Source: Triticum aestivum (Eukaryota > Streptophyta > Magnoliopsida > Poales > Poaceae). Taken from it: DNA of 64,000 nucleotides. The notes under the pieces are model-generated. The model saw nothing but the letters and a program-made list of their open reading frames with translations, was not told where the DNA came from and made no database searches. The stretch is from contig NC_057800.1 of NCBI RefSeq assembly GCF_018294505.1, positions 477,152,530-477,216,529 on the forward strand, written 5' to 3'. Below are positions 21,937-32,902 of this stretch, piece by piece (position 1 is the first letter of the stretch; each line of letters starts with the position of its first letter). A program made the position numbers and the translations under genes.

Positions 21937-22029
21937 ACCCCGTCTGCACGGTACACAGCCCGTGGGCACGAGGGCCCCGTGCGCACGGTACGAGCCCGTG
22001 GGCATGGGGTATTCAGGAACTTTCATATG
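21937..22029 (-). promoter_or_regulatory. U3-like block with four palindromes upstream of the extra ORF
   Basis: In element sense the block starts with TGAAAGTTCCTGAATACCCC, similar to the LTR stretch just before its palindromes, and contains four degenerate palindromes. It is followed by a GC-rich leader and, about 0.6 kb on, by the extra ORF. This looks like a duplicated piece of U3 and could be an internal promoter; that function is inference. Confidence 0.5.
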
Positions 22030-22445
22030 AGTGATTTTTGTTGAATAAAGGGCTGAGTGTAGACTCTTACCCCTTCTTCACAAAACACTCGGTCTATATT
22101 TCTGAATACGCCGCGAAGAATGTCCTATCACTACGAGAAGGGAATATGTGGATCACTTGTACCAACAGAGAAGCGAGAAACACCCACCAAGAAAAAGAGA
22201 GAAAAGGACAAGAAAAACAACACAACACACACACACATGAAACAAACACTAACACAACCCTCAAGAGAGGGTGGTGGCGGAGGCCACCATGTTTGAGTTT
22301 ATTTGGTATGGCACCACGAAGATATGAACCTTGGGCCCAAAACCAATACTCATCTTTGAAGCACAAGTACCACCTAAAGTGGCTAATGTGAAAGATTGTG
22401 TTTGATTTATGCACTTCTAGGATAAGATAGATCATGAGTTGATCT

Positions 22446-22457
22446 AGCTCCCCCTAG
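22446..22457 (-). other. Second PPT-like site after copia pol
   Basis: CTAGGGGGAGCT on the minus strand lies about 60 bp after the pol stop and resembles the terminal polypurine tract. It may prime an extra plus strand, or be chance. Confidence 0.35.
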
Positions 22458-22514
22458 ACATGTGCCTACATCTAAGCAAGATAATACATGAGTATGTGTG
22501 TATGAGCAAGAATT

Positions 22515-23865
22515 TCATCCCAAGTTACTAATATCCATGATATTTAGCTCATGCCTTAACTCGCGGAATCTTGCTTCTTCAAGAGGCTTGGTGAAGATGT
22601 CGGCTAGTTGATTCTCGGTGTTGACATGGAGTAACTCAATGTTTCCCTTGGCCACATGACCTCTAATGAAATGATGGCGAATCTCAATATGCTTGGTCTT
22701 GCTATGTTGAACCGGATTCTCGACGATCTTGATGGCACTTTCATTGTCACACCAAAGAGGCACTTTATCACATTTGACACCATAATCCATCAAAGTTTGC
22801 CTCATCCACAATAATTGAGCACAACAAATTCCAGCAGCAATGTACTCGGCTTCGGATGTGGAGAGAGATATACAATTTTACTTCTTTAAAGACTAACTTA
22901 CCAACGACCTCCCTAAGAATTGACATGAACCGGAAGTGGACTTGCGATCAACCTTGTCCCCGGCCCAATCCGAATCCGAGTAACCCATTAACTCAAATGA
23001 TGATCCTTTGGGATACCAAAGGCCCAAGTTTGGGGTATGAACCAAATATCGAAGGATCCTTTTCACTGCCGAAGAGTGGCTCTCCTTAGGAGCAGATTGA
23101 AATCTTGCACACATACACACACTCAACATAATATATGGCCTAGATGCACAAAGGTAAAGCAAGGAATCGGTCATAGAGCGATATACCTTTTGATCCACTT
23201 CTTTACCATTTCGATCATGATGAAGTTGGCCATTTGTGGGCATGGGTGTCTTCATTGGCTTGACATCTTGCATTTTGAATCTCTTGAGCATGTCTTGGAT
23301 ATAACGAGATTGATTGATGAAGGTTCCTTCTCTCAATTGCTTCACTTGAAAACCGAGAAAGAACTTCAACTCTCCCATCATGCTCATCGCAAATTCCTTA
23401 GTCATAAGATTCTCAAACTCAATGTTAATAGCATGGTTAGTGGACCCAAAGATAATATCATCAACATATATTTGTCAGACAAACAACTCTCCTTTTACCC
23501 TCTTTGTAAAGAGAGTGGAATCTATTACCCCAATCTGGAACCCCTTCTCGCTTAGGAACGCCGTAAGGTAATTATACCAAGCACAAGGTGCTTGTTTGAG
23601 ACCATAGAGTGCCTTATGGAGTTCATAAACATGAGAGGGATGATCGAGGTCTTCAAAACCGGGAGGTTGCTTGACATACACCAACTCCTTAAGAGGACCA
23701 TTAAGAAATGCACTCTTAACATCCATTTGATATAATTTGAAACCATGATGAGAGGCATAAGCAAGCAAGATGCGAATGGATTCGAGACGGGCAACAGGGG
23801 CAAAAGTTTCACCAAAGTCCAAACCTTCAACTTGGGTGAAACCTTGTGCCACTAACCTTGCCTTG
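22515..23865 (-). pseudogene. Copia reverse transcriptase and RNase H
   Basis: Homology runs from RLVAQGFTQ through [36 protein letters not shown] and the YVDDIIFG catalytic box (about 23440-23466) to RNase H (YSDSDWAGD, CDNESAIKI, TKHIEIRHHFI, DIFTKPL) and a normal C-terminal end at 22515. Breaks are a frameshift at the start (about 23866), a TGA just before YVDD and a stop near 22893. All catalytic aspartates that I could check are present. The element was therefore recently competent compared with the Athila RNase H. Confidence 0.88.
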
Positions 23866-25373
23866 TTCCTTATACTTGTCCATGTTCATCTTGTTTGTTC
23901 TTGAAAATCCACTTTTTTCCAATGACATTATGAAATTCCTTGGGTCTATCTACAAGGGTCCACACTTTGTTGCGGGTGAAGTTGTTGAGTTCTTCATGCA
24001 TGGCATCTATCCAATCTGGATCGTCAAGTGCATCTTCCACCTTAAGGGGCTCAACACAAGAGACAAACGAGTGATGTTCACAAAAGTTTGCCAAACGTCT
24101 ATGAGTAGTTACCCCCTTTTTGATGCGTCTGTAGATGTTCTCGGTGAGGTGTTGAATATGTTTTAGCTTGGCGGCCACTTTTTGCTCTTTGAGGTCAAGA
24201 TCTTCTTCACTTGGTTTTGGACTTGATGAAGAAGCTTGCCCTTGGGATTGTTTTAGCCATTGAGACACTCTTCTCTTTGCAACCACAAGTTCTTGCTCAT
24301 TAGGAAGTGATGATGACAAACACACTTGTGGTTGGGGTTGATCTTGATCTTGATCATGACCTTGAACTTGAGCTTGATCTTGAGCCTCAACGATTGGTTC
24401 TTCATTATTTGGAAGAGTTTGCTCTTGATCTTGCTCAGGAATATGAGGGACTTGATCTTGTTCTTGGATAGGTTCATGATCTCCCGAAGCATCTTGTACA
24501 AGTGGTGTCGCTGATGACTTCCCTTGTGGAGACTCCACAAGAGGGGCTCTTACTCCTTCTTCTACTTGGATATGGGGTGTTTCTTGTGGAAGAATGTGGC
24601 CTATCCCCATTGTCCTTATAGCTTGTGAAGGAGCCTCATAACCTACAACACTAGGAACAATTTGCTCCACACGGGAGCCATTATCTTCATCAAACTCCAC
24701 ATTTACCGTTTCCTCAATGCACCCGGTGGATTTATTGAGAACTCGGTAAGCATGAGAGTTTGATGCATATCCAACCAATATGCCCTCATAAGTTCTAGAC
24801 TCAAATTTAGCTAATCGAAATTTCTTGTTTAAAATGAAACACTTACAACCGAATACCCGAAAGTATTTGACATTAGGCTTTCTCCCGATTATGAGCTCAT
24901 ATGGGGTCTTGTTCTTGAGATTGCGAAGATAAAGCCGGTTTGAAGCATGGCACGCGGTGTTGATGGCTTCTTCCCAAAGCTTGTATCATGATTTGTACTC
25001 ATCAAGCATGGTTCTAGCCATCTCAATAAGAGTCCGATTCTTACTCTCTGCAACACCATTTTGTTGGGGAGTATGTGGTGCGGCATATTGGTGCTTTATC
25101 CTCTCTTCACTCAAGAATTCATCCATTGTATAGTTCTTGAACTCGGTGCCATTGTCACTTTGAATTGCCTTGATCTCACAGTTATGTTGACGTTGAGCTT
25201 CTTTGGCAAAGTTGATGAAGGTTTCTTGAGTTTCATCTTTAGTCTTGAGAAAGAACACCCAAGTATATCTTGTGAAGTCATCAACAATGACAAGGCAATA
25301 CCTCCTCCCTCCCAGACTATCATATGTTGGTGGCCCAAATAGATCCAAATGGATAATCTCAAGGGGCCTCAAG
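23866..25373 (-). pseudogene. Copia integrase and N-terminal linker of RT
   Basis: The core reads IIHLDLFGPP (first Asp), AIQSDNGTEFKN (second Asp) and PQQNGVAESKNRTL (Glu), a complete DDE triad. One TGA at 24986-24988 follows MARTMLDEYKS, after which the same frame continues through KTPYELIIGRKPNVKYFRVFG (copia integrase C-terminal region) and a Gln/Asp-rich repeat linker (QDQAQVQGHDQDQDQPQPQ) to [13 protein letters not shown]. The N-terminal zinc-binding part lies at 31296 onward, beyond the insertion 25379-31290. Confidence 0.87.
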
Positions 25374-25378
25374 GTTGT
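25374..25378. repeat. TSD GTTGT of the inverted-end element (left)
   Basis: GTTGT at 25374-25378 is repeated at 31291-31295, immediately outside the TG and CA ends. Confidence 0.93.
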
Positions 25379-25641
25379 TGTAACACCCATGATGCGGCTA
25401 TATCTCCCACGTGTCGGAGCACGACTTAGAGGCATAACTGCATTGTAGGCATGTCTCAAGAGGGGTAATCTTTACACATCCCATGTACTGAATAATAACG
25501 GGATACATAGTTGGCTTACAATCGCCACTTCACACAATACATAAATATAGCATTACATCAACCAGATACAATCAGGGTCCGACTACGGAACCAAATAAGG
25601 AAAGACAACCCCTAATGCAAAAGATCCCCGATCGACCCCAA
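25379..25641 (-). repeat. Inverted copy of the LTR 3' end (left terminal repeat, 263 bp)
   Basis: It pairs with 31028-31290 over 263 bp with no length difference and about 15-16 mismatches by eye. Homology stops abruptly at GATCGACCCCAA. The A at position 7 (TGTAACACCC) matches the LTR 3' end, not the LTR 5' end (TGTAACGCCC). Confidence 0.9.
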
Positions 25642-27078
25642 GTATCTTCATTCGTTCTTTAATTCTTCCCGGTGTTTCTTTATCTTTTCTTCATTCATTT
25701 TCAATTCTTACTGGTGGCTCGTTCAAGAGTTCTCTTCCTTGATTACCATATCAATTCATTCGTTCTTTCATCCTACCGGTGGATCATCGAAGACCTTCTC
25801 AAGTTGCGCCATATCTATCCTAATCCTTTCTTCGAGAATAAGTACTATGCCAAATCCGTTGCTTGTCATCAATTTAACTGATGAAGGATAAGCATAATGT
25901 AATTCTTATTCTTGCTTCATCCAAGTGATTAATTCCTTATTCCGGAGGCTCATCAAATTCTCGGTTTCACTTGATTCATCTTTCTTTTTTCCGGAGTTCC
26001 AAGCTTTTTCGCATTATCTCGTCGCGAAGCTCCTTCTAAATCATTACAAGGTTTCACCTTGTGTTTTCAACTTTTCTTTCCTTTCGTTTGATCATTCTTT
26101 TGTTTACCGGAGTTCTTCATGGAGGATATACATGACGGTTCATAAAGGATTTAATTCCTTCTCGAAGTGTTCATCAAGATTCTTTTCTGAGGAGTTCAAG
26201 TTTTCTTCATCTTGCAATCTGGAGTGCAATTCTTTTTACCTTATCTTTTCAGGTGGTGTTATGTCATTCTTGATATTTTCCCTTCATCTTTCATGATTCA
26301 TAAGTTTTGAAGAGTGACATATTTAAAAATCCATCATTTTTTCTTTTTGCTCAAGACTTCTTCTCAACCAATCAATATCTTCTTTGGGATTATCTTGGGT
26401 TATATTTCACCTAAAGCCTTCCCTAAGGATTATTGCTAATTATGGTGTTTATAAATGATCCAATTTCTTCATTTATCCTCCCGGTGAAATAAGTTTCTCG
26501 TCTCCTTGTTGATATCAATCCAATCTTGTTCCCGTTAGTGGCAGGTTGTCACCTCATAATTTTGAGAAGTTTCTCATAAGACCACTACGAGCTTACTCAT
26601 TTCTTTGTTGGTTTTGCAACAACTCCGTTCTAGCTTTTGTTGTAAGCGTTCTCTCTTAAGATCTTGTTTCCCTCCGTTCATTTCATTCCACTAATTCTTT
26701 TCTTCCGGAGGCATGGTGATGTTTCTCACTCTCTTCATCTCAAGTTGTGATGATCGTGTTCTTTTTGCGCTTATCCATTTCACCGGAGTGTTCTGCCCTT
26801 TGCTCAAGTTCTTTTCATTGTATCAAGTCTTGCATCTCTTTCCAACTGGAGTGCTACCCGAATCGGTTCTTTCTTTTCCTCTTTCTTAACGGAGTATTTT
26901 CAACTTCGTTCATCTCCGTTGTATTCTTTTCTCGAAGTTGTTCAACCTTGCAAGGTTCTTTGGTTTCACTCGTTTGTCAAAGAAGCAACTTAGTTTTACC
27001 TCTCCTTCTTCCTCTTTCGTTTTCCCTCCGGTGCCATTCTAGATCTCGGGACGAGATCCTCTCGTAGTGGTGGAGTGT
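25642..27078 (+). other. T-rich region before the long LTR, with recurring CGGAG-type motifs
   Basis: The strand is strongly pyrimidine-rich, with motifs such as TTCCGGAGTTC, ACCGGAGTTCTTC, CACCGGAGTG and TAACGGAGT recurring roughly every 50-120 bp. It ends in GATCTCGGGACGAGATC and AGTGGTGGAGTGT directly before the LTR, like the 3' end of a gypsy internal domain with a weak polypurine tract. No ORF is supported. Confidence 0.5.
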
Positions 27079-27567
27079 TGTAACGCCCCAAGACCGTTGT
27101 GCCATGTGTATTCCAGTTATTCGTTGTTGTTGCCTTGTCATTTGCTTGCGTGTCATGCATTTCATATCATGTCATCATGTGCATCGCATTTGCGTACATG
27201 TCCGTCTCATGCATCCGAGCATTTTCCCCGTTGTCTGTTTTGCAATCCGGCGCTCCTATGTCCTCCGGTGTCCCCTTTTACCTCTTTTAGTGTGCGGGTG
27301 TTTATCGTTTTTGTTTTGGGCCAAGACTTGGCAACCGACCTTGCTTTACTAGCGGTAGACCGCCTGTCAAGTTTCGTGCCATTTGGACTTCGTTTGATAC
27401 TCCAACGGTTAACCAAGGGACCGAAAAGGCCTCATGTGTGTTGCAGCCCAACACCCCTCTAAAGTGGCCCAAAACCCACCTAAACCCCCTCCATCACCTA
27501 GGCCGTTCGATCACGATCGCGTGGCCGCAAACCGTGCTCAATTAGGAGCCTCCTAGCTCCCTCTACC

Positions 27568-27577
27568 TATAAATATA
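27568..27577 (+). promoter_or_regulatory. TATA box of the long LTR
   Basis: TATAAATATA is followed by CTCCTCCCC and a GC-rich leader. A palindromic CGATCACGATCGCG stretch lies about 50 bp upstream. Confidence 0.7.
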
Positions 27578-30500
27578 GCTCCTCCCCAAAATTTTTGGAT
27601 CTTCCCTACCCTAACCCTAGCTCCCCGCACATCCGCTGCGCCGAACACGTCCGGTCCGGCCGGACGAAGCCGCCGCTGCCCCGCGCCAATAGCACGCCGC
27701 CATGTGGCACCGGTCGCTCCCTCCGCCACCAGCCCGCCGAAGCCCGCGGGAAGCCCTCGGGCCCATCTCCGCCGACCCCGCGCCCGAGGCGCCCGGGCCC
27801 TCGCCGCGCCGCTCGGGTCTCTTTTCCGCGCCGCCGCCCGCCGCATGGATGTCGCCGGCCGCCGCCTCTCCGTTTTGCTCCAGCGGCGCCCCGTCGTACT
27901 GCATCCGCCCGAAGCCTCCGCCGCCTCCACCGTCGTCGCCGACGCCGCCCAAACCCACTCCGGCGACCACGCAGGCGATCTCCTCCGGCCGATCCGGCAA
28001 GTCCCCCTCGCGCCGGCGAGCTTCTTCCACTCCGGCGACCCCGCGTGGCACTGTTCCGGCAACCTCGATCCGCGCGCTGCTCCGGATCCAGATCTGGAAT
28101 CGGTTGACCTAATCTTGCCCTAATCTCAATATTTTTTGCATATTTCAACGCATCATATCTCTGCAACCGTGGCTCCGTTTCGAGCGTGTAGCATATCGAA
28201 ATGTTCGTCTCGATGAGTACTTCATTTAATCTCATTGCATCATGTTCATTTGAGCTCATCTTGATGCCATAAATTCTGTTGGAACAGTGCTAGTTTATGT
28301 TAGTTTCAGATTCATATCAGTAATTGGACTTTTGTCATTTTTGCCATGAGTGATGTGTGCCTCCTATGAACTTGAGCCCTACATGAGTTTTGAAGTATGC
28401 CATGTCATCGTTACAGGGGTGTATGCCATGTATTTTTGTGATCTTTGTGGTGACTAGCACAAGCATGCAAAGTAGCTCTCATAATGTTGCTGTTTTCAGG
28501 GACTTGGAAATATTCTAAATCTTTGTCCTGTTAATATTTTTATGCCATGTATTCATGTTGCTACAGAGTGATCCATGCCTCTTTTGAGCATGTTCAGTAA
28601 GGATGTTTTGTAGATATTGTTGTGCTCTATCCATCCATGTCTTTGTTTGCATTTATGGAGCACCTTAGCTGGAGTCAATCGAGCACTACTTTTTCTATAA
28701 AATGTTCCTGGTAGAATGTTTACATGTTAAGCATTTTTGCCGAGCTTGTTGTAGTTGATCCATGCATGCTATGATGTTGTTCTTGCCGTGCTTAGATTCT
28801 ATGCCATGTCTACTTGCTAGGTGTATGCTTAGTTTATCATGCAATGCTTTGTGGTGAGTGCATCGAGCTCGTAAACATGCCGACGTGAATCTGTCTTGCC
28901 ATGTTCCAGTTTTCTGCTAAGTCTGAATCTGTTAACGGAAGTTGCTATGTTCACATGGTTGCCATTGTATTTTCTTATCCCTTTTGGCTTATGGTCAGTA
29001 AGGGACTTTTGTTGTATGCTCTGAGTAGCTTCATGCCATGCCTTGATTTTCCATGATATGTTCCTGTAGCATGTTGTTATCGTGCTCTTAACATTGCTTC
29101 CTGATGTTAAATTCCTGACTTGTTATTTTCACTAAGTCTGTAACCTGTTATCTTTTGCACTTTTGCCATGCTTGTTTGAACCTGCTATTGAGTGAATTAG
29201 CCGTAGCTCAGTGTTCATCTTTTGTCAAGCATGTTGAGTGGATCCCTGCCATGTATTTTGTTGTTATGTTAGAGTGCAGTAGCTTGTTGTTCTTGATGCA
29301 TTTAGATGGCTTCATGCTGTTAATCGCAGATCGGTGCCATATTTGTTTTGCTTGCCATTTGCAAACCGTGCATTCGATTCCGATGATCTTTATATCGATT
29401 TCAACCGAAATCAACTCCTCTTTCCACTGGCACTATTGGTTTGACAAGTTGAGGCCAGGTTCAATCATTCCTTTTAGAAACATGCATATGCATCGCATAT
29501 CACGTCCCGCATATCATGCCATGTTTTGCATCATGTTGTTTGGGCATTGCACGTGGTTGATTGTGTCTCCCTTTGCTTGTGTTCTTACTTTGGGTAGAGC
29601 CGGGAGATGAGTACATGAATGAGGAACCCGTTGAGTACGCTTTCGAGGATCAAGCTAATGTCAACTCGAAGAACTTTGCAGGCAAGATGACCATACCCTT
29701 GAAATCACTTCTATCTTTGCTTGCTAGTTGCTCGCTCTATTGCTATGCCTATGCTACGATACCTACCACATGATTTATCATGCCTCCCATATTGCCATGT
29801 CAAGCCTCTAACCCACCTTGTCCTAGCAAACCGTTGTTTGGCTATGTTACCGCTTTGCTCAGCCCCTCTTATAGCGTTGCTAGTTGCAGGTGAAGATTGG
29901 AGTTTGTTCCTTGTTGGAACATGTTTATTGTTGGGATATCACAATATCTCTTATTTATATTAATGCACATATACACTTGGTAAAGGGAGGAAGGCTTGGC
30001 CTTATGCCTGGTGTTTTGTTCCACTCTTGTCGCCCTAGTTTCGTTCATACCGGTGTTATGTTCCTTGATTTTGCGTTCCTTACGCGGTTGGCTGATAATG
30101 GGAACCCCTTGATAGTTCGCCTTGAATAAAACTCCTCCAGCAAGGCCCAACCTTGGTTTTACATTTGCCTAACAACCTATAACCTTCCCTTGGGTTTTCG
30201 CGAGCCCGAGGGTCATCTTTATTTTAACCCCCCCCCCCGGGCCAGTGCTCCTCTGAGTGTTGGTCCGAACAGAGCTGCCTGTGGGGCCACCTCAGGGAAT
30301 CTTGAGGGTTGGTTTTACTCATAGCTAGTCTCATCCGGTGTTGCCCTGAGAACGAGATACATGTGACTCCTATCGGGATTTGTCGGCACATCGAGTGGCT
30401 TTGCTGGTCTTGTTTTACCATTGTCAAAATGTCTTGTAACCGGGATTACGAGTTTGATCGGTTCTTCCCGCTAGAAGGAATATCCTTCATTGACCGCGAG

Positions 30501-31027
30501 AGCTTGTGATGGGCTAAGTTGAGACACCCCTACAGGGTTTGAACTTTCGAAAGCCGTGCCCGCGGTTATGGGCAGATGGGAATTTGTTAATGTCCGGTTG
30601 TAGAGAACTTGACACTTGACTTAAGTAAAATACATCAACTGCATGTGTAGCCGTGATGGTCTCTTTTCGGCGATGTCCGGGAAGTGAACACGGTGTTGGA
30701 GTTATGCTTGAATGTAAGTAGTTTCAGGATCACTTCTTGATCATTATTAGTTCTCAATCGTGCTTTGCTTCTCTTCTCGCTCTCTTTTGCGTATGCTAGT
30801 GCCTGCTGCAACTCCACCTCATTACCCTATCCTACCCATAAGCTTAAATAGTCTTGATCGCGAGGGTGTGAGATTGCTGAGTCCCCGTGACTCACAGATA
30901 CTTCCAAAACCAGTTTGCAGGTGCCGATGATATCGTGCAGGTGACGCAACCGAGCTCAAGGAGGAGCTCGATGAAGATCGTGTTCGTAGTCTTGTTTTGT
31001 TTCCAGTTGATCAGTAGTGGAGCCCAG

Positions 31028-31290
31028 TTGGGGTCGATCAGGGATGTTTTGCATTAGGGGTTGTCTTTCCTTATTTGGTTCCATAGTCGGACCCTGATTG
31101 TATCTGGTTGATGTAATGTTATATTTATGTATTGTGTGAAGTGGCGATTGTAAGCCAACTATGTATCCCGTTATTATTTAGTACATGGGATGTGTAAAGA
31201 TTACCCCTTTTGCGACATGCCTACAATGCGGTTATGCATCTAAGTCGTGTTCCGACACGTGGGAGATATAGCCGCATCGTGGGTGTTACA
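31028..31290 (+). repeat. Right terminal repeat, 3' end of the long LTR
   Basis: It is the inverted partner of 25379-25641 and ends at the TSD GTTGT (31291-31295). Confidence 0.9.
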
Positions 31291-31295
31291 GTTGT

Positions 31296-31891
31296 GATGA
31301 CAGTATTCCCTTTATGAGCTTTTTCATGAAGCTTTCCGGCAATGCAAGCACTACAAGGACGATCTTTGGCAAAAGACACATTGGTTAGTCCAAGGATGTG
31401 CTCCCCCTTTAAGAGAGCTTGTAAATTTCTCATGCCCACGTGGGCTAGCCTACGGTGCCATAGCCACCCCACGTTGGCCTTGGCCATTAGGCATGTTGCA
31501 AGATGAGTTTTCTCTTTTGAGAAATCAACCACGTAAAGGTTGTCTTCAACATGCCCAACAAAGACCACTTTGAGATTGCTTCTCTTAAATACGGTCACAT
31601 GGAATTCACCAAAATGTGAATCATATCTGGCACAAGCCAATTGAATAGTTAAAAGTAAATTGTAGTGAAGGGATTGGACAAGCATGACATTTGAAAATGA
31701 CGAATCATTAGAGATTACCACCTTGCCCAAACCCAATACGTTCCCTTGCTATTATCACCAAAGGAGATGTTCGAAGAGGCCTTGAGTGAATCAACGAACT
31801 CCACAAGCATCTCCCTTTCTCCGTTCATATGATTGGTGCATCCACTATCGATCACCCATTGAGTTCCACCGGAGACATAGTCCTACAATAA
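31296..31891 (-). pseudogene. Copia protease and pre-integrase zinc region
   Basis: The protease active site WVIDSGCTNHM is visible at about 31830-31870. The protease body is then degraded by stops and shifts. The pre-integrase region is open from 31736 and shows WHRRLAHVGMRNL and CSACIAGK, the HHCC zinc-binding module at the N-terminus of copia integrase. The frame is cut by the insertion after 31295 and resumes at 25373. Confidence 0.82.
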
Positions 31892-32902
31892 TCAAGCTTT
31901 GGTTATAGGTACCCATTTTGCAATGGGTCCTGGCGAGTTAGCAACAAGCGTCTTGGGAACCCAAATAGTCCAAGTATAATCATCATGTTTAGTTCCAACA
32001 AATTTTGCAAAAGTATAACCATCATCTCCTCTCATGAGAACATAAGATGGATTGTTCTTGCCGGCAAAATTCTTGGGAATGGCCTTGTCCCTAGTGACCT
32101 TGCCACTCCCAACACCCTCAGTTTCCTTCTCCTTCTCCTTGTGCCCTTCTTGCACAAACACTACCTTTTGGGGAGGGGAAGGAGTCGGAGCGATCTTCTT
32201 GTTGTTGCTCTTCTTCTTTTTCTTGCCATTCTTAGATGCGGGATTGAACCCAACTCCCTCCTTGGCAACACACTCCTTTTGGTTGCTCAAGAGGTCGTTT
32301 AGGTTTTTCTCCCCTTGGATGCATGATACAAGCCCTTTCTCAATTTGGGCTTTCAACTTCTCATTCTCCTCTTGAAGGGAGGTGCAATCATGAACAAAGT
32401 TAGCCATACAAGCATCATCATTTAAATCTATATGAGGTACGGAAGTGAGAGCCTTAATGGTTGTAATTTTTAGTTGGGCATAAGACTCGGTGAGAGCAAT
32501 GAGGTCACCTTTGACCACCTTGGAACTAATCACAAGGAACTCATGCTCCTCAACAAGTCTTGTGTGATCAACTAGAAGCTTTTCAACTCTGACGTTAAGA
32601 GCATCTTTGTTCTCAAGAGCAAGTCGCAAAGCATCATTGGTTTTAACAAAGTCAATTTGATGAGCCGATAAGGCTTCCTCAAGTGATGCTCTCATGACAC
32701 TTTCTTCATTAAGTTCGTGCTCGAGGAGATCAACTCTCTCTTTTTCCTCTATAAGGAGGTTTTCAACGTTCTCAATAAAGTCATCGCGTTCAGCAAGTGA
32801 CTTAAGGAGATCGCCAAAACGAGCACGAGCTTCACCATGAAGAGTTTTCATGAAAGCCATTAAGGATTCCTCATCATTATCCATGCCCTCGTCACACTCA
32901 TC
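31892..32902 (-). pseudogene. Copia gag-pol linker with long coiled coil
   Basis: The open stretch is rich in Leu/Glu/Lys with heptad-like spacing (RVDLLEHELNEESVMRASLEEAL) over about residues 10-200. It is followed by a lysine-rich block (KNGKKKKKSNNKK) that may act as a nuclear localisation signal and by a tail ending WVPITKA. Such long linkers between gag and protease are typical of SIRE-like elements. A stop separates it from the protease. Confidence 0.7.

Larger units (their letters stand above)
25379..31290 (+). mobile_element. Long-LTR retroelement with inverted ends (Sukkula/LARD-like candidate)
   Basis: A single unit of 5912 bp with TGTAACACCC at the left end, GGGTGTTACA at the right end and TSD GTTGT splits the copia pre-integrase region. 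The right 4.2 kb looks like one intact long LTR (27079-31290). The left end is an inverted copy of the last 263 bp of that LTR. Between them is 1.4 kb of T-rich sequence ending in a purine-rich stretch directly before the LTR. The 4-5 kb non-coding LTR recalls the barley LARD Sukkula, but I cannot confirm family identity from memory. Confidence 0.6.
27079..31290 (+). repeat. Long LTR (4212 bp), non-coding, with promoter and GC-rich leader
   Basis: The ends TGTAACGCCC and GGGTGTTACA form 10-bp inverted repeats with one mismatch. A TATA box lies 490 bp in. A GC-rich stretch (27630-28110) gives overlapping ORFs on both strands, which I regard as compositional. From 28.1 to 30.9 kb the sequence is T-rich with many GCCATG words and reads as non-coding. 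A C-run of about 13 lies at 30227-30240. The last 263 bp are shared with the left end of the unit. Confidence 0.7.

Noticed and set aside
27595..28259. Overlapping ORFs of 136-217 codons on both strands in the GC-rich part of the long LTR
   Set aside because: Five overlapping frames are open at once, all Arg/Pro/Gly/Ala-rich and without recognisable domains. They are better explained by GC content in an LTR leader, though a small peptide cannot be fully excluded.
25379..31290. DNA transposon with 263-bp terminal inverted repeats
   Set aside because: The ends are TG/CA with a 5-bp TSD. One repeat is the 3' end of a 4.2 kb LTR with its own TATA box, and a PPT-like stretch precedes that LTR. 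A retroelement origin explains more, although this alternative stays open.
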